Source: Flavisolibacter ginsenosidimutans
GTDB taxonomy: Bacteria; Bacteroidota; Bacteroidia; Chitinophagales; Chitinophagaceae
Direction: 5' to 3'
Assembly: GCF_007970805.1 (NCBI RefSeq)
Contig: NZ_CP042433.1
Span: 2,108,001-2,172,000 of the forward strand
Length of the DNA: 64,000 nt
In this document: positions 16,391-25,029 of the stretch, piece after piece
How the letters are laid out: every line of letters begins with the position of its first letter
Position numbering within the stretch: position 1 is the first letter of the stretch
Position numbers and translations under genes: made by a program
The notes under the pieces: generated by a model
What the model saw: the letters and a program-made list of their open reading frames with translations, nothing else
The model's database searches: none
Told to the model about the DNA's origin: nothing

Positions 16391-16798
16391 ATGATTAAAA
16401 TCTCTGATTTAAAAGAAGGCGATGTTGTTAAGGTTTTGGATGAAGGCGTTGAGCGGGACGGCGTTGTAACCGATGTTGACCGGGAAGAAAATCAGGCCTG
16501 CGTTGACAACGGCATCCAGGAGTTTTGGTACAATCCGGCCGAAATTGCCCCCGTTCCCATGAGCGAAGAACGTCTTGTTCAGGTTTTAGGGTTTGAGAAG
16601 GAAGACACGGAAGAAGGTACCAAGTTCAAGAAGGGCGCCTTCCGGTTGTTGGTAAAAGATCCCGGCAATTACACCAACATCGACCTTTGGTACCGGGAGG
16701 ATCACCGGCATTTTAACCACCCTATTTATTTGCATGAATTACAAAATCTTCACCTGCAAATGACCAAAGTGCCGCTTGAACGGGTGACAGCTCATTAA
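16391..16798 (+). CDS. conserved hypothetical protein (135 aa)
   Basis: 135 residues from the ATG at 16391. The N-terminal ISDLKEGDVVKVLDEGVERDGVVTDVD has the look of a small SH3-like/KOW barrel. The C-terminal half (DLWYREDHRHFNHPIYLHEL) is rich in His and aromatic residues. No signal peptide, membrane helix or catalytic motif is visible. I do not recognise the family beyond a recollection of similar unnamed cytoplasmic proteins in Chitinophagaceae. It is a single-gene unit between two terminators. Confidence 0.6.
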   Translation: MIKISDLKEGDVVKVLDEGVERDGVVTDVDREENQACVDNGIQEFWYNPAEIAPVPMSEERLVQVLGFEKEDTEEGTKFKKGAFRLLVKDPGNYTNIDLWYREDHRHFNHPIYLHELQNLHLQMTKVPLERVTAH

Positions 16799-16826
16799 AT
16801 CTTCTTAAAAATTTGGGAAAATATAT

Positions 16827-16862
16827 AAAAGGGACGGGATTAATTTTCCGCCCTTTTATTTT
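16827..16862 (+). terminator. terminator between the 16391 gene and infA
   Basis: AAAAGGG-A-CGG (16827-16837) pairs with CCG-CCCTTTT (16848-16857), followed by ATTTTTA. It separates infA from upstream transcription. Confidence 0.75.
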
Positions 16863-16877
16863 TAAACAGGATTCCTC

Positions 16878-16885
16878 TATCTTCG
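16878..16885 (+). promoter_or_regulatory. probable -7 box for the alpha operon
   Basis: TATCTTCG is one mismatch from TAnnTTTG, 16 nt before the infA ATG. The -33 region is only T-rich. Confidence 0.45.
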
Positions 16886-16901
16886 CGCCTCCAAATTCTG
16901 T

Positions 16902-17120
16902 ATGTCGAAACAGCCATTAATTAAACAGGACGGAACAATCTTAGAAGCCTTGTCCAATGCCATGTTCAGGGTAAAGTTGGAAAACGGCCACGAAATTTTG
17001 GCAACCATCTCAGGAAAAATGAGAATGCACTACATACGGATTTTGCCAGGCGATAAAGTGGGAGTAGAGATGAGCCCGTATGATTTGAGCAGAGGCCGGA
17101 TTATTTTCAGGTACAAGTAA
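16902..17120 (+). CDS. infA: translation initiation factor IF-1
   Basis: 72 residues, the standard length. The S1-like OB fold is seen in [40 protein letters not shown] and [22 protein letters not shown]-1 binds the A site of the 30S subunit during initiation. It is first in the alpha operon here, with a terminator and a promoter just upstream. Unlike the usual Bacteroidota order, secY and map are not upstream. Confidence 0.97.
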   Translation: MSKQPLIKQDGTILEALSNAMFRVKLENGHEILATISGKMRMHYIRILPGDKVGVEMSPYDLSRGRIIFRYK

Positions 17121-17127
17121 AATTTAA

Positions 17128-17183
17128 AATTTCTAATTTCTGATTTCGGTTCAGCAATTAGAAATCAGAAACAATAAATCAGG
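17128..17183. repeat. heptamer word array with inverted arms (AATTTCT lexicon)
   Basis: Left arm AATTTCT, AATTTCT, GATTTCG (17128-17148). Right arm AATTAGA, AATCAGA, AACAATA, AATCAGG (17156-17183). The 11 nt at 17137-17147 and 17161-17171 are exact complements. Lies between infA and rpmJ. Confidence 0.82.
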
Positions 17184-17190
17184 AATTTAT

Positions 17191-17307
17191 ATGCGAGTTA
17201 GAGCATCCATCAAAAAAAGAAGCGCCGACTGCAAAATTGTACGTCGCAAGGGTCGTCTTTACGTAATCAACAAAAAGAACCCCCGCTTCAAGCAAAGACA
17301 AGGATAA
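17191..17307 (+). CDS. rpmJ: 50S ribosomal protein L36
   Basis: 38 residues starting [20 protein letters not shown] and ending NPRFKQRQG, the complete L36. L36 of this short type usually carries three Cys and one His as a zinc ribbon. Here only one Cys (residue 14) is seen, so it is the zinc-free (C-minus) form. It sits at its conserved place between infA and rpsM. The ORF is too short for length-filtered gene lists. Confidence 0.96.
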   Translation: MRVRASIKKRSADCKIVRRKGRLYVINKKNPRFKQRQG

Positions 17308-17315
17308 TTCAATTG

Positions 17316-17382
17316 TAGATTGGCGATTGCAGATTGGCGGTTGTCGGTCTGGAATCTAAAATCGTAAATCAAAAATCTAAAA
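17316..17382. repeat. two heptamer word arrays (TAGATTG and TCTAAAA)
   Basis: Four words TAGATTG, GCGATTG, CAGATTG, GCGGTTG (17316-17343), then four words TCTAAAA, TCGTAAA, TCAAAAA, TCTAAAA (17355-17382). The second array ends 7 nt before the rpsM ATG. The two arrays are not complementary to each other. Lies between rpmJ and rpsM. Confidence 0.8.
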
Positions 17383-17389
17383 TAGAACT

Positions 17390-17770
17390 ATGGCTCGTAT
17401 TGCCGGCGTTGACTTACCAAAAAACAAAAGAGGCGAAATAGGCTTGACCTATATTTTCGGGATTGGCCTTTCCACCGCTCGTTACATTCTTGACAAGCAC
17501 AGCATTGACCGCAGCAAGAAAGTGAACGAATGGAACGATGATGAACTGGCGCACATTCGCGGTACCATCACCGATGAATTGAAAGTAGAAGGCGCTTTGC
17601 GTTCTGAAGTGCAAATGAGCATTAAGCGTTTGCTTGACATTGCTTGTTACCGTGGCCTTCGCCACCGTAAAGGTTTGCCGGTAAGAGGTCAGCGCACAAA
17701 AACCAACAGCCGTACCCGTAAGGGCAAACGCAAAACGGTTGCGGGTAAAAAGAAAGCGCCGAAGAAATAA
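17390..17770 (+). CDS. rpsM: 30S ribosomal protein S13
   Basis: 126 residues, usual size. It starts [19 protein letters not shown], has the helix-two-turn-helix region [13 protein letters not shown] and the conserved C-terminal basic run [20 protein letters not shown] followed by a lysine-rich tail. S13 sits in the head of the small subunit and contacts the P-site tRNA. Third gene of the alpha operon. Confidence 0.97.
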   Translation: MARIAGVDLPKNKRGEIGLTYIFGIGLSTARYILDKHSIDRSKKVNEWNDDELAHIRGTITDELKVEGALRSEVQMSIKRLLDIACYRGLRHRKGLPVRGQRTKTNSRTRKGKRKTVAGKKKAPKK

Positions 17771-17777
17771 AACAATA

Positions 17778-17844
17778 TAGCTGCAAGCTATTAGCTACAG
17801 GCTTCAGGTTTATTACTTGCGGCTTTGAGCTTATAGCTTGTCGC
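17778..17844. repeat. heptamer word array with inverted arms (AAGCTAT lexicon)
   Basis: Left words TAGCTGC, AAGCTAT, TAGCTAC, AGGCTTC (17778-17805). Right words TTACTTG, CGGCTTT, GAGCTTA, TAGCTTG (17813-17840), the inverted lexicon. CAAGCTAT (17784-17791) pairs with ATAGCTTG (17833-17840). Lies between rpsM and rpsK. Confidence 0.82.
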
Positions 17845-17961
17845 TTTATTATATGCACCGGATATTACCAGGTCAATTGCGGATGCGGGTGCACGCGGAG
17901 GGTTGATTTGGGTTCTGTCACAGCAGAATAAATGATTAACAACAAAGATTACCTAAGTAAA

Positions 17962-18384
17962 ATGGCAAAAGCACAAGCGGGCGGCAAAGGCGGACAACAA
18001 AGCGCTAAGGCCGCAGCAAAAAAAAGAATTGTAAAGGTTGACGCCTACGGCGATGCGCACATCAATGCGACTTTCAACAACCTCATTATCTCCATCACCA
18101 ACAAGCAAGGCCAGGTAATTTCTTGGTCAAGTGCCGGTAAAATGGGCTTCAAAGGTTCTAAAAAGAATACCCCTTACGCAGCGCAGATGGCGTCTGGCGA
18201 TGCTTCTAAAGTAGCCTTGGATGCCGGTGTAAAAAGAGTAGACGTATTTGTAAAAGGTCCCGGGGCCGGCAGAGAAAGTTCCATTCGCGCATTGGCTCAG
18301 TCGGGCATTGAAGTAACTTCTATCAAAGACGTTACGCCGCTGCCGCACAACGGTTGCCGTCCTCCGAAGAAGAGAAGAGTTTAA
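17962..18384 (+). CDS. rpsK: 30S ribosomal protein S11
   Basis: 140 residues from the ATG at 17962 ([11 protein letters not shown]); the in-frame ATG at 17932 would add 10 residues with no family support. Core motifs [38 protein letters not shown] and [13 protein letters not shown], plus the C-terminal [13 protein letters not shown], are those of S11, which forms part of the platform of the 30S subunit. The about 115 nt between the preceding repeat and the start contain nothing I can identify. Confidence 0.97.
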   Translation: MAKAQAGGKGGQQSAKAAAKKRIVKVDAYGDAHINATFNNLIISITNKQGQVISWSSAGKMGFKGSKKNTPYAAQMASGDASKVALDAGVKRVDVFVKGPGAGRESSIRALAQSGIEVTSIKDVTPLPHNGCRPPKKRRV

Positions 18385-18387
18385 CGA

Positions 18388-18460
18388 GATGACGGTTGAC
18401 TGATGACGGATGACAGTTTAAAGCTTCTTGCCGTCATCTTTCATCCACCATCCGTCATCT
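18388..18460. repeat. heptamer word array with inverted arms (GATGACG lexicon)
   Basis: Left words GATGACG, GTTGACT, GATGACG, GATGACA (18388-18415). Right words CGTCATC, TTTCATC, CACCATC, CGTCATC (18432-18459). The 9 nt at 18387-18395 and 18452-18460 are exact complements. The same right-arm lexicon recurs inside fmt (29441-29468). Lies between rpsK and rpsD. Confidence 0.85.
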
Positions 18461-18571
18461 AACAGACATATTGAGCCAAACGGTTTCATTTAACTAAAGG
18501 GTGCTTCATTAATTTTTACCGCTTTCAACGATGAACGCACCGGTACAAAAAAGCGGAAATGAATAACAATT

Positions 18572-19177
18572 ATGGCACGTTACAATGGTCCAAAGACCAA
18601 GATTTCCCGCATTTTCGGGGAGCCCATCCTGGGCAATGGCAAATGGTTAGGTAAAAATTCTAACCCTCCCGGTCAGCACGGCGCACAGCGCAAGCGCAAG
18701 ACTTTGGGAGAATATGCACTTCAGCTCCGCGAAAAACAAAAAGCCAAATACACATACGGCGTTTTGGAGAAGCAGTTCCGCAAAACATTTGAAGAAGCTG
18801 CTCGTCGCAAAGGCGTTACCGGCGAAAACCTCATTAAATTATTGGAAGCCCGTTTGGACAATACCGTTTTCCGCATGGGTATTGCGCCAAGCCGTCCGGC
18901 TGCACGCCAGTTGGTGAGCCACAAGCACGTTACGGTTAACGGCGAAGTGGTAAACGTTCCTTCTTTCCAATTGAAACCCGGTGACATCGTTGCCCTGAAA
19001 GACAAGGCAAAAGACAATACTGCCATCACCAGCCAAACTCGCGGCCGCAACCCGAAGTTTACATGGATTGATTACAACGAAACAGCGCAGCAAGGCACGT
19101 TCATTACCTATCCTGAGCGGGAAGCCGTTCCTGAGAACATCAAGGAGCAGCTGATTGTGGAATTGTATTCTAAGTAA
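18572..19177 (+). CDS. rpsD: 30S ribosomal protein S4
   Basis: 201 residues. The N-terminus [19 protein letters not shown] lacks the zinc-ribbon cysteines found in some S4 proteins. The S4 RNA-binding domain is seen at [39 protein letters not shown] and [13 protein letters not shown]4 nucleates 30S assembly and in many bacteria represses the alpha operon; no S4-binding leader can be recognised here. Confidence 0.97.
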   Translation: MARYNGPKTKISRIFGEPILGNGKWLGKNSNPPGQHGAQRKRKTLGEYALQLREKQKAKYTYGVLEKQFRKTFEEAARRKGVTGENLIKLLEARLDNTVFRMGIAPSRPAARQLVSHKHVTVNGEVVNVPSFQLKPGDIVALKDKAKDNTAITSQTRGRNPKFTWIDYNETAQQGTFITYPEREAVPENIKEQLIVELYSK

Positions 19178-19184
19178 CGTCAAT

Positions 19185-19219
19185 AGTCCACGGTCGATTG
19201 TGGTCAGTGGACAATCACA
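19185..19219. repeat. heptamer word array (AGTCCAC/AGTGGAC)
   Basis: Words AGTCCAC, GGTCGAT, TGTGGTC, AGTGGAC, AATCACA in register. GTCCAC (19186-19191) and GTGGAC (19207-19212) are complementary, so the array folds on itself. Lies between rpsD and rpoA. Confidence 0.72.
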
Positions 19220-19243
19220 ACAATTAAAATCTGAAATAACAAT

Positions 19244-20245
19244 ATGGCAATCCTAAATTTTCAGAAGCCCGATAAAATCGTTCTTCAAAAAGTAACGGAC
19301 TTCGAAGCGCAATTCGAATTCCGTCCGCTGGAACCCGGTTACGGCGTTACCATCGGAAATGCCTTGCGTCGTGTATTGCTTTCTTCGCTGGAAGGCTACG
19401 CTATCGTAGGTGTAAAAATTGAAGGCGTGGAGCACGAGTTTGCAACCATTAAAGGCGTTTCTGAAGACGTGGTGGAAATCATCCTCAATCTCAAACAAGT
19501 TCGTTTGAAGAAAGTGGTTGACCACGACGTACAAACAGAGAAAATTTCTCTGACGATAAAAAACCGCGGAGAACTGACCGCCGGAATGCTTGCCGAAGGC
19601 ACACAATCGTTCCAAATCATGAACCCCGAGCTCCTGATTTGCACGCTGGATACTTCTGTTACTCTTGACATTGAACTGAGCATCGGCAAAGGCCGTGGTT
19701 ACGTTCCTGCCGAAGAAAACAAACCGAAAGATGCACCGTTGGGCTACATCCCCGTTGATGCGATTTACACGCCCATCAAGAACGTAAAGTACAGCATTGA
19801 AAACACCCGTGTAGAGCAACGTACCGACTACGAGAAACTCGTAATGGAAGTTGTGACAGACGGTACAATTCATCCGGAAGAAGCGGTGAAGCAAGCATCC
19901 CGCATCCTGATTCAGCACCTGATGATCATCACCGACGAAAACATCACCTTCGATTCGAAAGAAGAGAAGAAAGAAGACATCGTTGATGAACAAACATTGC
20001 AACTGCGCAAAGTATTGAAGACGCCGTTGGAAGATCTCGATCTTTCGGTACGTGCCTTCAACTGCCTGAAGGCAGCGAAGATCAATTCGCTCAGCGAGTT
20101 GGTTCAGTACGAGCAGGAAGACCTGATGAAGTTTCGGAACTTTGGTCAGAAGTCACTCAGTGAGATTGAACAAGTATTGCACGAAAGAGGTCTGCATTTT
20201 GGCATGGACCTGAGCAAACTGGGTGCAGACAAAGACGACTATTAA
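19244..20245 (+). CDS. rpoA: RNA polymerase alpha subunit
   Basis: 333 residues, usual length. The N-terminal dimerisation domain shows [20 protein letters not shown] and [19 protein letters not shown]. The C-terminal domain shows [19 protein letters not shown] and [19 protein letters not shown], the UP-element/activator-binding helices. Assembles the core enzyme. The start at 19244 is fixed by homology. Confidence 0.98.
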   Translation: MAILNFQKPDKIVLQKVTDFEAQFEFRPLEPGYGVTIGNALRRVLLSSLEGYAIVGVKIEGVEHEFATIKGVSEDVVEIILNLKQVRLKKVVDHDVQTEKISLTIKNRGELTAGMLAEGTQSFQIMNPELLICTLDTSVTLDIELSIGKGRGYVPAEENKPKDAPLGYIPVDAIYTPIKNVKYSIENTRVEQRTDYEKLVMEVVTDGTIHPEEAVKQASRILIQHLMIITDENITFDSKEEKKEDIVDEQTLQLRKVLKTPLEDLDLSVRAFNCLKAAKINSLSELVQYEQEDLMKFRNFGQKSLSEIEQVLHERGLHFGMDLSKLGADKDDY

Positions 20246-20250
20246 ACGCG

Positions 20251-20303
20251 AATGCAAAATGTAAATGAAAAACGATTTTACATTTTGCATTTTTCATTTT
20301 TAA
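20251..20303. repeat. heptamer word array with 15-bp perfect hairpin (ATTTTGC lexicon)
   Basis: 20251-20265 and 20277-20291 are exact 15-nt complements. The right side is in heptamer register: ATTTTAC, ATTTTGC, ATTTTTC, then ATTTTTAA. With its trailing T run it could also terminate or attenuate transcription between rpoA and rplQ. Confidence 0.82.
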
Positions 20304-20372
20304 ACGTAGGCTGCAAATCCTTGACACGGTGCAGCTGAATATTTATCACGAAAATTTAGAAGAGGGTTTAGC

Positions 20373-20407
20373 ATTCTAAATTCTCCATTCTAAATTCTAA
20401 ATTCTAA
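20373..20407. repeat. tandem heptamer array ATTCTAA x5
   Basis: Five contiguous 7-nt words, four of them identical (ATTCTAA) and one ATTCTCC. It ends 6 nt before the rplQ ATG, where the ribosome-binding region should be. The purest tandem array in the window. Confidence 0.88.
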
Positions 20408-20413
20408 AACGTC

Positions 20414-20944
20414 ATGCGTCACGGAGACAAAATCAACAACCTCGGTCGGAAGAAAGCCCACCGCGAAGCGTTGTTAAGCAACCTGGCTTGCGCCCTCATT
20501 CAGCACAAGCGCATTGTAACCACATTGGCCAAAGCAAAAGCACTGCGTGTGTACATTGAGCCGTTGATTACAAAGAGCAAAAAGAACGAAACACACCAAC
20601 GCCGCGTAGTGTTCAGCTACCTGCAGGACAAAGCCGCTGTTACGGAATTGTTCAGCACTATCAGCGAAAAAATCGCCGGCCGTCCCGGTGGTTACACACG
20701 CATTATCAAACTGGGCACACGTCCTGGTGACAACGCTGAAACGGCACTGATTGAACTGGTTGATTTCAACGAGATTTACGGAAAAGGTAAAACAGAGAAG
20801 AAAGAAGGTGCAAAACGTACACGTCGTGCCGGTAGCCGCAAAAAAGCTACAGACACAACTGCCGCACCCGCTGCAGAAGCAACAGAAACTCCTGCCCCGG
20901 TTACAGAAAATACACCGGAAGCTTCGGAGGGCCAACCCAGCTAA
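20414..20944 (+). CDS. rplQ: 50S ribosomal protein L17 with C-terminal extension
   Basis: 176 residues. The core (1-120) starts [20 protein letters not shown] and contains [20 protein letters not shown] and [20 protein letters not shown], matching L17. Residues about 125-176 form a basic then Ala/Thr/Pro/Glu-rich low-complexity tail, seen in Bacteroidota L17. Last gene of the alpha operon. A strong terminator follows. Confidence 0.96.
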   Translation: MRHGDKINNLGRKKAHREALLSNLACALIQHKRIVTTLAKAKALRVYIEPLITKSKKNETHQRRVVFSYLQDKAAVTELFSTISEKIAGRPGGYTRIIKLGTRPGDNAETALIELVDFNEIYGKGKTEKKEGAKRTRRAGSRKKATDTTAAPAAEATETPAPVTENTPEASEGQPS

Positions 20945-20963
20945 TGATTGCCGATTTCCATAC

Positions 20964-20996
20964 AAAGCATCCCGCCAACAGCGGGATGCTTTTTTA
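20964..20996 (+). terminator. rho-independent terminator of the alpha operon
   Basis: 12-bp perfect stem (20964-20975 with 20981-20992), 5-nt loop and a T tract. Confidence 0.92.
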
Positions 20997-21069
20997 TATA
21001 CGCGAACGTGGAAAATTTTAATCCTTCGTAACGACTGAATTAATTTCTTTGCATAACTTTTTAAACATC

Positions 21070-22170
21070 ATGGAACAAAGACAAGCAATTTTGGTTTTGG
21101 AAGACGGTACAACTTGCTACGGGCAAGCGTTTGGCGCCATCGGTACCACCGGCGGTGAAATTTGCTTTAACACAGGCATGACCGGCTACCAAGAAGTTTT
21201 TACAGATCCAAGTTATTACGGCCAGGTGCTCATCATGAATAACGTGCACATCGGTAATTACGGCGTGAAGGATGCGGATACAGAAAGCGACAGCATAAAA
21301 ATTAAAGGACTGATAGGACGAAACCTGGAAGAACTGTTCTCACGCCGCCAGGCGCAGGGTTCATTAGACGAATACCTGAAGAAGCAAAACATTGTTGCCA
21401 TTGAAGGCGTGGACACGAGAGCTCTCGTAACGCATATCCGCAGCAAAGGCGCTATGAACTGCGTTATCTCTTCCGAGATTTTAGATGCAGAGGTGTTGAA
21501 AAATAAATTGAAGGATGTACCCGACATGGACGGTTTGGAATTGGCTTCTATTGTCAGCACAAACGTTCCGTATGAATTGGGCGATCCCTTATCCCCTATC
21601 AAAGTTGCCGTGCTTGATTACGGCACCAAGCGAAACATTTTAACCAGCATGGTGCAGCGCGGCGCACACGTAAAAGTGTTTCCGGCCAAAACTCCGGTGG
21701 CAGAATTAAAGGCTTTTAATCCCGCCGGCTACTTTATTTCAAACGGTCCCGGCGATCCTGCGTCTATGGATTATGCCGTAGCAACAATGAGAGAAATTTT
21801 GAAAGAAGAGAAACCAACTTTCGGCATTTGTTTGGGCCACCAGTTACTGGCGTTGGCCAACGACATCCCTACGTTTAAAATGCACCACGGGCACCGCGGC
21901 ATGAACCACCCGGTGAAAAACTTAGTAACGGGCAAATGCGAAATCACTACGCAAAATCACGGCTTTGGCGTAGATCCTGAAGCAGTGAAAAAAGCGGAAC
22001 ACATTGAGATAACTCACGTAAACCTGAACGACAATTCCATTGAAGGAATCCGTGTAAAAGGAAAGCCGGCATTCTCGGTACAATACCATCCGGAAAGTAC
22101 ACCGGGACCGAACGACAGCCGCTATCTCTTCGACCAGTTCATCGGCATGATAAAAGAACACATCGCTTAA
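21070..22170 (+). CDS. carA: carbamoyl-phosphate synthase small subunit
   Basis: 366 residues. N-terminal CarA domain: GTTCYGQAFGAIGTTGGEI, NTGMTGYQEVFTDPSYYGQ. C-terminal class I glutamine amidotransferase: catalytic Cys in TFGICLGHQLLAL and the His/Glu pair in VQYHPESTPGP. Supplies ammonia to CarB for arginine and pyrimidine synthesis. The ATG at 21070 (MEQRQAILVLEDG) is preferred over 21049. Placement after rplQ is conserved in Bacteroidota; carB is not nearby. Confidence 0.96.
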   Translation: MEQRQAILVLEDGTTCYGQAFGAIGTTGGEICFNTGMTGYQEVFTDPSYYGQVLIMNNVHIGNYGVKDADTESDSIKIKGLIGRNLEELFSRRQAQGSLDEYLKKQNIVAIEGVDTRALVTHIRSKGAMNCVISSEILDAEVLKNKLKDVPDMDGLELASIVSTNVPYELGDPLSPIKVAVLDYGTKRNILTSMVQRGAHVKVFPAKTPVAELKAFNPAGYFISNGPGDPASMDYAVATMREILKEEKPTFGICLGHQLLALANDIPTFKMHHGHRGMNHPVKNLVTGKCEITTQNHGFGVDPEAVKKAEHIEITHVNLNDNSIEGIRVKGKPAFSVQYHPESTPGPNDSRYLFDQFIGMIKEHIA

Positions 22171-22176
22171 ATTTAC

Positions 22177-22201
22177 ATCCCGTCTTCGACGGGATTTTTT
22201 T
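22177..22201 (+). terminator. rho-independent terminator of carA
   Basis: ATCCCGTC (22177-22184), 3-nt loop, GACGGGAT (22188-22195) and a T run. Confidence 0.9.
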
Positions 22202-22315
22202 ATGTTTCCCGAGCTGAGAACCAAACGCTTGCTTTTGCAACAAGTAAAACCCGGAGATCAGCAATTCATCTTTAAAGGGTTGGGTTCACGTATTTATGTC
22301 TTGCTGCCCGGTTAA
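22202..22315 (+). pseudogene. truncated GNAT acetyltransferase (N-terminal remnant)
   Basis: A 37-codon frame beginning MFPELRTKRLLLQQVKPGDQ then QFIFKGL. This is the start of a RimJ/RimL-type acetyltransferase, whose first strand and helix read 'PxLxTxRLLLRxxxxxDxxxIFxGL'. Similarity stops after residue about 27; the last nine residues (SRIYVLLPG) are unrelated and run into a stop. The remaining about 140 codons are missing. The nonamer array at 22320 begins 5 nt after the stop, so the deletion joint lies next to it. Confidence 0.65.
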
Positions 22316-22319
22316 AAAT

Positions 22320-22351
22320 AATTCGTGTAATTCGTTTTAATTCGTGTAATG
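22320..22351. repeat. nonamer word array AATTCGTGT
   Basis: AATTCGTGT, AATTCGTTT, then T, then AATTCGTGT (22320-22347), running into the aroQ start codon. Single arm. Confidence 0.7.
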
Positions 22352-22768
22352 AAAATTGCCATCATCAACGGACCAAACCTGAATCTTCTGGGAAAAAGAG
22401 AAACGGATATTTACGGCAACAAGCCGTTTGAAAATTATTTTGACGAACTCAAAGCAAAATACCCGCAAGTTGATTTCACCTATTACCAAAGCAACGTGGA
22501 AGGCGAATTGATCAACGAAATTCAACGGATAGGTTTTGACTTTGACGGCATCATCTTCAATCCCGGTGGTTATACGCATACTTCTGTTGCCATCGGTGAT
22601 GCGATAGCGGCCGTTAAAGCGCCAGTAATTGAAGTACACATTTCAAACGTTCACGCAAGGGAAGAATTTCGAAAGCTTTCCCACGTTTCAGGCAAATCGG
22701 TGGGGAGCATTTTTGGTTTGGGATTGAAAGGATACGAGTTGGCGCTGCAGTGGTTCTTAAACCACTGA
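22349..22768 (+). CDS. aroQ: type II 3-dehydroquinate dehydratase
   Basis: 139 residues. Motifs GPNLNLLGKRETDIYG (flexible loop with the catalytic Arg and Tyr), YYQSNVEGELINEIQ, IIFNPGGYTHTSVAIGDA and EVHISNVHAREEFR with the catalytic His are all typical. Converts 3-dehydroquinate to 3-dehydroshikimate in the shikimate pathway. The end overlaps the convergent FUSC gene by 12 nt. Confidence 0.96.
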   Translation: MKIAIINGPNLNLLGKRETDIYGNKPFENYFDELKAKYPQVDFTYYQSNVEGELINEIQRIGFDFDGIIFNPGGYTHTSVAIGDAIAAVKAPVIEVHISNVHAREEFRKLSHVSGKSVGSIFGLGLKGYELALQWFLNH

Positions 22769-24901
22769 TGCCGTAATCTTGTCAATGTCCTTGCTCACAC
22801 TGTAAATAAAATTCAGTTGCTCTTTCATCAACTCGTCGTCGGCAGAAACAGTAGCTTCCGTTAAAGGCAAGTCTCTTAATTTCGGCAACTCCTCTTCATC
22901 GCCAAACTTTTTAAAACTTTCCTCCAGCTTCGCGTAAGTCTTCTTTGCCACTTGTATTAACTCTGCCGAATGCACTCTTGGTTCTTTTGCCAGCAAAGCC
23001 GTTGCGATAGTTGCAATGTTTGAAAACAAAATGTGGTTGAGCACCACAAACTGGTGCATCTGCGACCGTGGCCCTTGCTTGCTTTTTGGTTCGGACAACA
23101 TGCGCTGAAAAGCTGCGGAGAGATTGGCCGAATTCAGGTAAACTTCTCTTCGCGCCACTTTGTATTCCAGCACGCTGATCTTCTCGCCCAACAAGGCCTG
23201 AATGATCTTTTGCAGGTACAAGGCATTGGCTTTTACAATGCCCCGCATGTTTATTTTTAACTGTTGCGATTCCCAGGCCGGAAACAGCCAATAACTCATG
23301 GGAAAGGCAATTGCGCAGCCGATCACTGTATCAAGTAGGCGTTCGCCGGCCACTTGTTTAAATGCCGTTCCCAGAAAGGCAAAAAGAATGAGAACGTAAG
23401 GCGTGGTAAACATCACCATCACCAAATAATTAATGCGCATAAACGAATACGTACCAATCATGCACAAAACCATCAGGACGAACAGCGCCGTCTTATTTTC
23501 CACCAGCAGCAGCAAGGCAACGCCAATAATGCCGCCGCCTACCGTGCCCACGATGCGCTGGATGTTCCTTTCTTTGGTTAAGCTGAAGGCCGGCTTCAGC
23601 ATGAAAGCAATGGTGAGCAAAATCCAATAACTGTGGGCGCCGTAATGAAAAATTTGGGTGATGAGATAACCAATCATACTTGCCAGACACACGCGGATGG
23701 CGTGACGAAATCCCGAAGATTCGAAGTTTAAATTGTTCCAAAAAATTTTCGGGTCAAGCGATTGGTGCGAGATGAAATGCGAGTGGTCAACGCCGCTGCG
23801 TTTGCGTTTTATGCCGGTTTCAAAATACTGTTCAATGTTGGACAAATCGGTGAGCAGGTTGCGAATGTTGACAACGATTTTTCGAAGCACCAATTTGCTG
23901 TCTCTGCCGTCAACCGTTATGGCGTCAATCTCCGTTTTTATGCGTTTGACTTCTTCGTCGTAATCAAATCCTTTTCTAAACGAAGCGTTGCTTTGAATGG
24001 CGACCCCCACGGCGTTTATCTCAACCACAATTTTTTTCAGGCTTTCGTGAATGATGTCCAGCGCACCGCTGTTGCCAAACAAATTCCGCAACGAACGGTA
24101 GTCGTAATAAGCCGCCGTGATGTCTTCAAACAAGTCAACGGTTTCAACGAACGTAAACACCAGTTTCCGCCCGTGGTTTGTTGACTCCTGCACAATTTGC
24201 CTCGTTTTAAAAAACAGTTCACGCACCAGGTCCTGCTTTTCGTTCACTACAATCTGCTGCGCCACCATGCGGTTGTAATTTTCTTCTAAATTGGAAGATG
24301 TATTATAAAAATCAGCTTTGATAGAAAGATAAGAAGCAATCTCGCGGATGCAATCGCCCAAGGCTCTTTGCCCGTTACGGTAGGGCCGCAGCCGGTAAAG
24401 AGCAAGGCTGAACAAGAGATAAAAAACCGCGCCGGCAAGAATGAGCAAAGCATGAGGCAGAACATTTTCCAATTCCATTTTTCTGTCCATGGTGAGGATC
24501 ATAACGAGAATGCCCGTGTTGCCCACCGATGTTGCCCTTGCACCGTATACAACAAACATCGAAAAGAAAAAGGTAACCAACGTAATTTCTGCCCCAAGCA
24601 AATAAGGATTGGCATGAACAAGCCCTGTAAGAACCGCTACAAGAAAAGTAGCAGCCGCTGCCGCCATCAAGCCGTTGCGCTTGTGAATGATGGGCCCCGG
24701 CGAATCGGTAAGGCTTACCACCATAGCGCCCAGCGCTACGGTGAGGCCCACGTCAAAATAACCAAGGTAAGAGCCCAACAGCGCCGGCAGCAAAATGGCA
24801 AACGTGATCCTGATGCCGTCGGCAAAAGCCTGGGTGTAAAAAAAATGACGCACTTCGGTCACGTTCACGTTTGCACTGTTCAGCGGGTCTTTAAGATTCA
24901 T
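22757..24901 (-). CDS. FUSC/YccS-type inner-membrane transporter
   Basis: 714 residues. Two hydrophobic blocks of about six helices each (about 25-170 and 395-540), each followed by a soluble helical region. The first block contains GLTVALGAMVVSLTDSPGPI and the second SYWILLTIAFMLKPAFSLT, the characteristic FUSC repeat (fusaric-acid resistance, aromatic acid exporters such as AaeB, and YccS). The length agrees with YccS/YhfK proteins. Probably an efflux component; the substrate is unknown. Divergent from the CoA hydrolase gene at 25030. Confidence 0.85.
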   Translation of the reverse strand: MNLKDPLNSANVNVTEVRHFFYTQAFADGIRITFAILLPALLGSYLGYFDVGLTVALGAMVVSLTDSPGPIIHKRNGLMAAAAATFLVAVLTGLVHANPYLLGAEITLVTFFFSMFVVYGARATSVGNTGILVMILTMDRKMELENVLPHALLILAGAVFYLLFSLALYRLRPYRNGQRALGDCIREIASYLSIKADFYNTSSNLEENYNRMVAQQIVVNEKQDLVRELFFKTRQIVQESTNHGRKLVFTFVETVDLFEDITAAYYDYRSLRNLFGNSGALDIIHESLKKIVVEINAVGVAIQSNASFRKGFDYDEEVKRIKTEIDAITVDGRDSKLVLRKIVVNIRNLLTDLSNIEQYFETGIKRKRSGVDHSHFISHQSLDPKIFWNNLNFESSGFRHAIRVCLASMIGYLITQIFHYGAHSYWILLTIAFMLKPAFSLTKERNIQRIVGTVGGGIIGVALLLLVENKTALFVLMVLCMIGTYSFMRINYLVMVMFTTPYVLILFAFLGTAFKQVAGERLLDTVIGCAIAFPMSYWLFPAWESQQLKINMRGIVKANALYLQKIIQALLGEKISVLEYKVARREVYLNSANLSAAFQRMLSEPKSKQGPRSQMHQFVVLNHILFSNIATIATALLAKEPRVHSAELIQVAKKTYAKLEESFKKFGDEEELPKLRDLPLTEATVSADDELMKEQLNFIYSVSKDIDKITASVV

Positions 24902-25029
24902 CTGTTAATAAGCCTTGGATTGGTTTCTTTTTTCGCAACAATTACACCGCAAAAAGATGAGTAAAGTTAGCCGCTGCGTTAATGATGGTCAGCTTTAACA
25001 GGCGATATTTTCTTCTCTTTGCACCACTT

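Noticed and set aside
17128-20407. CRISPR array
   Set aside because: The units are 7 nt with no spacers and words change between loci; there are no 25-40-nt direct repeats with unique spacers and no cas genes.
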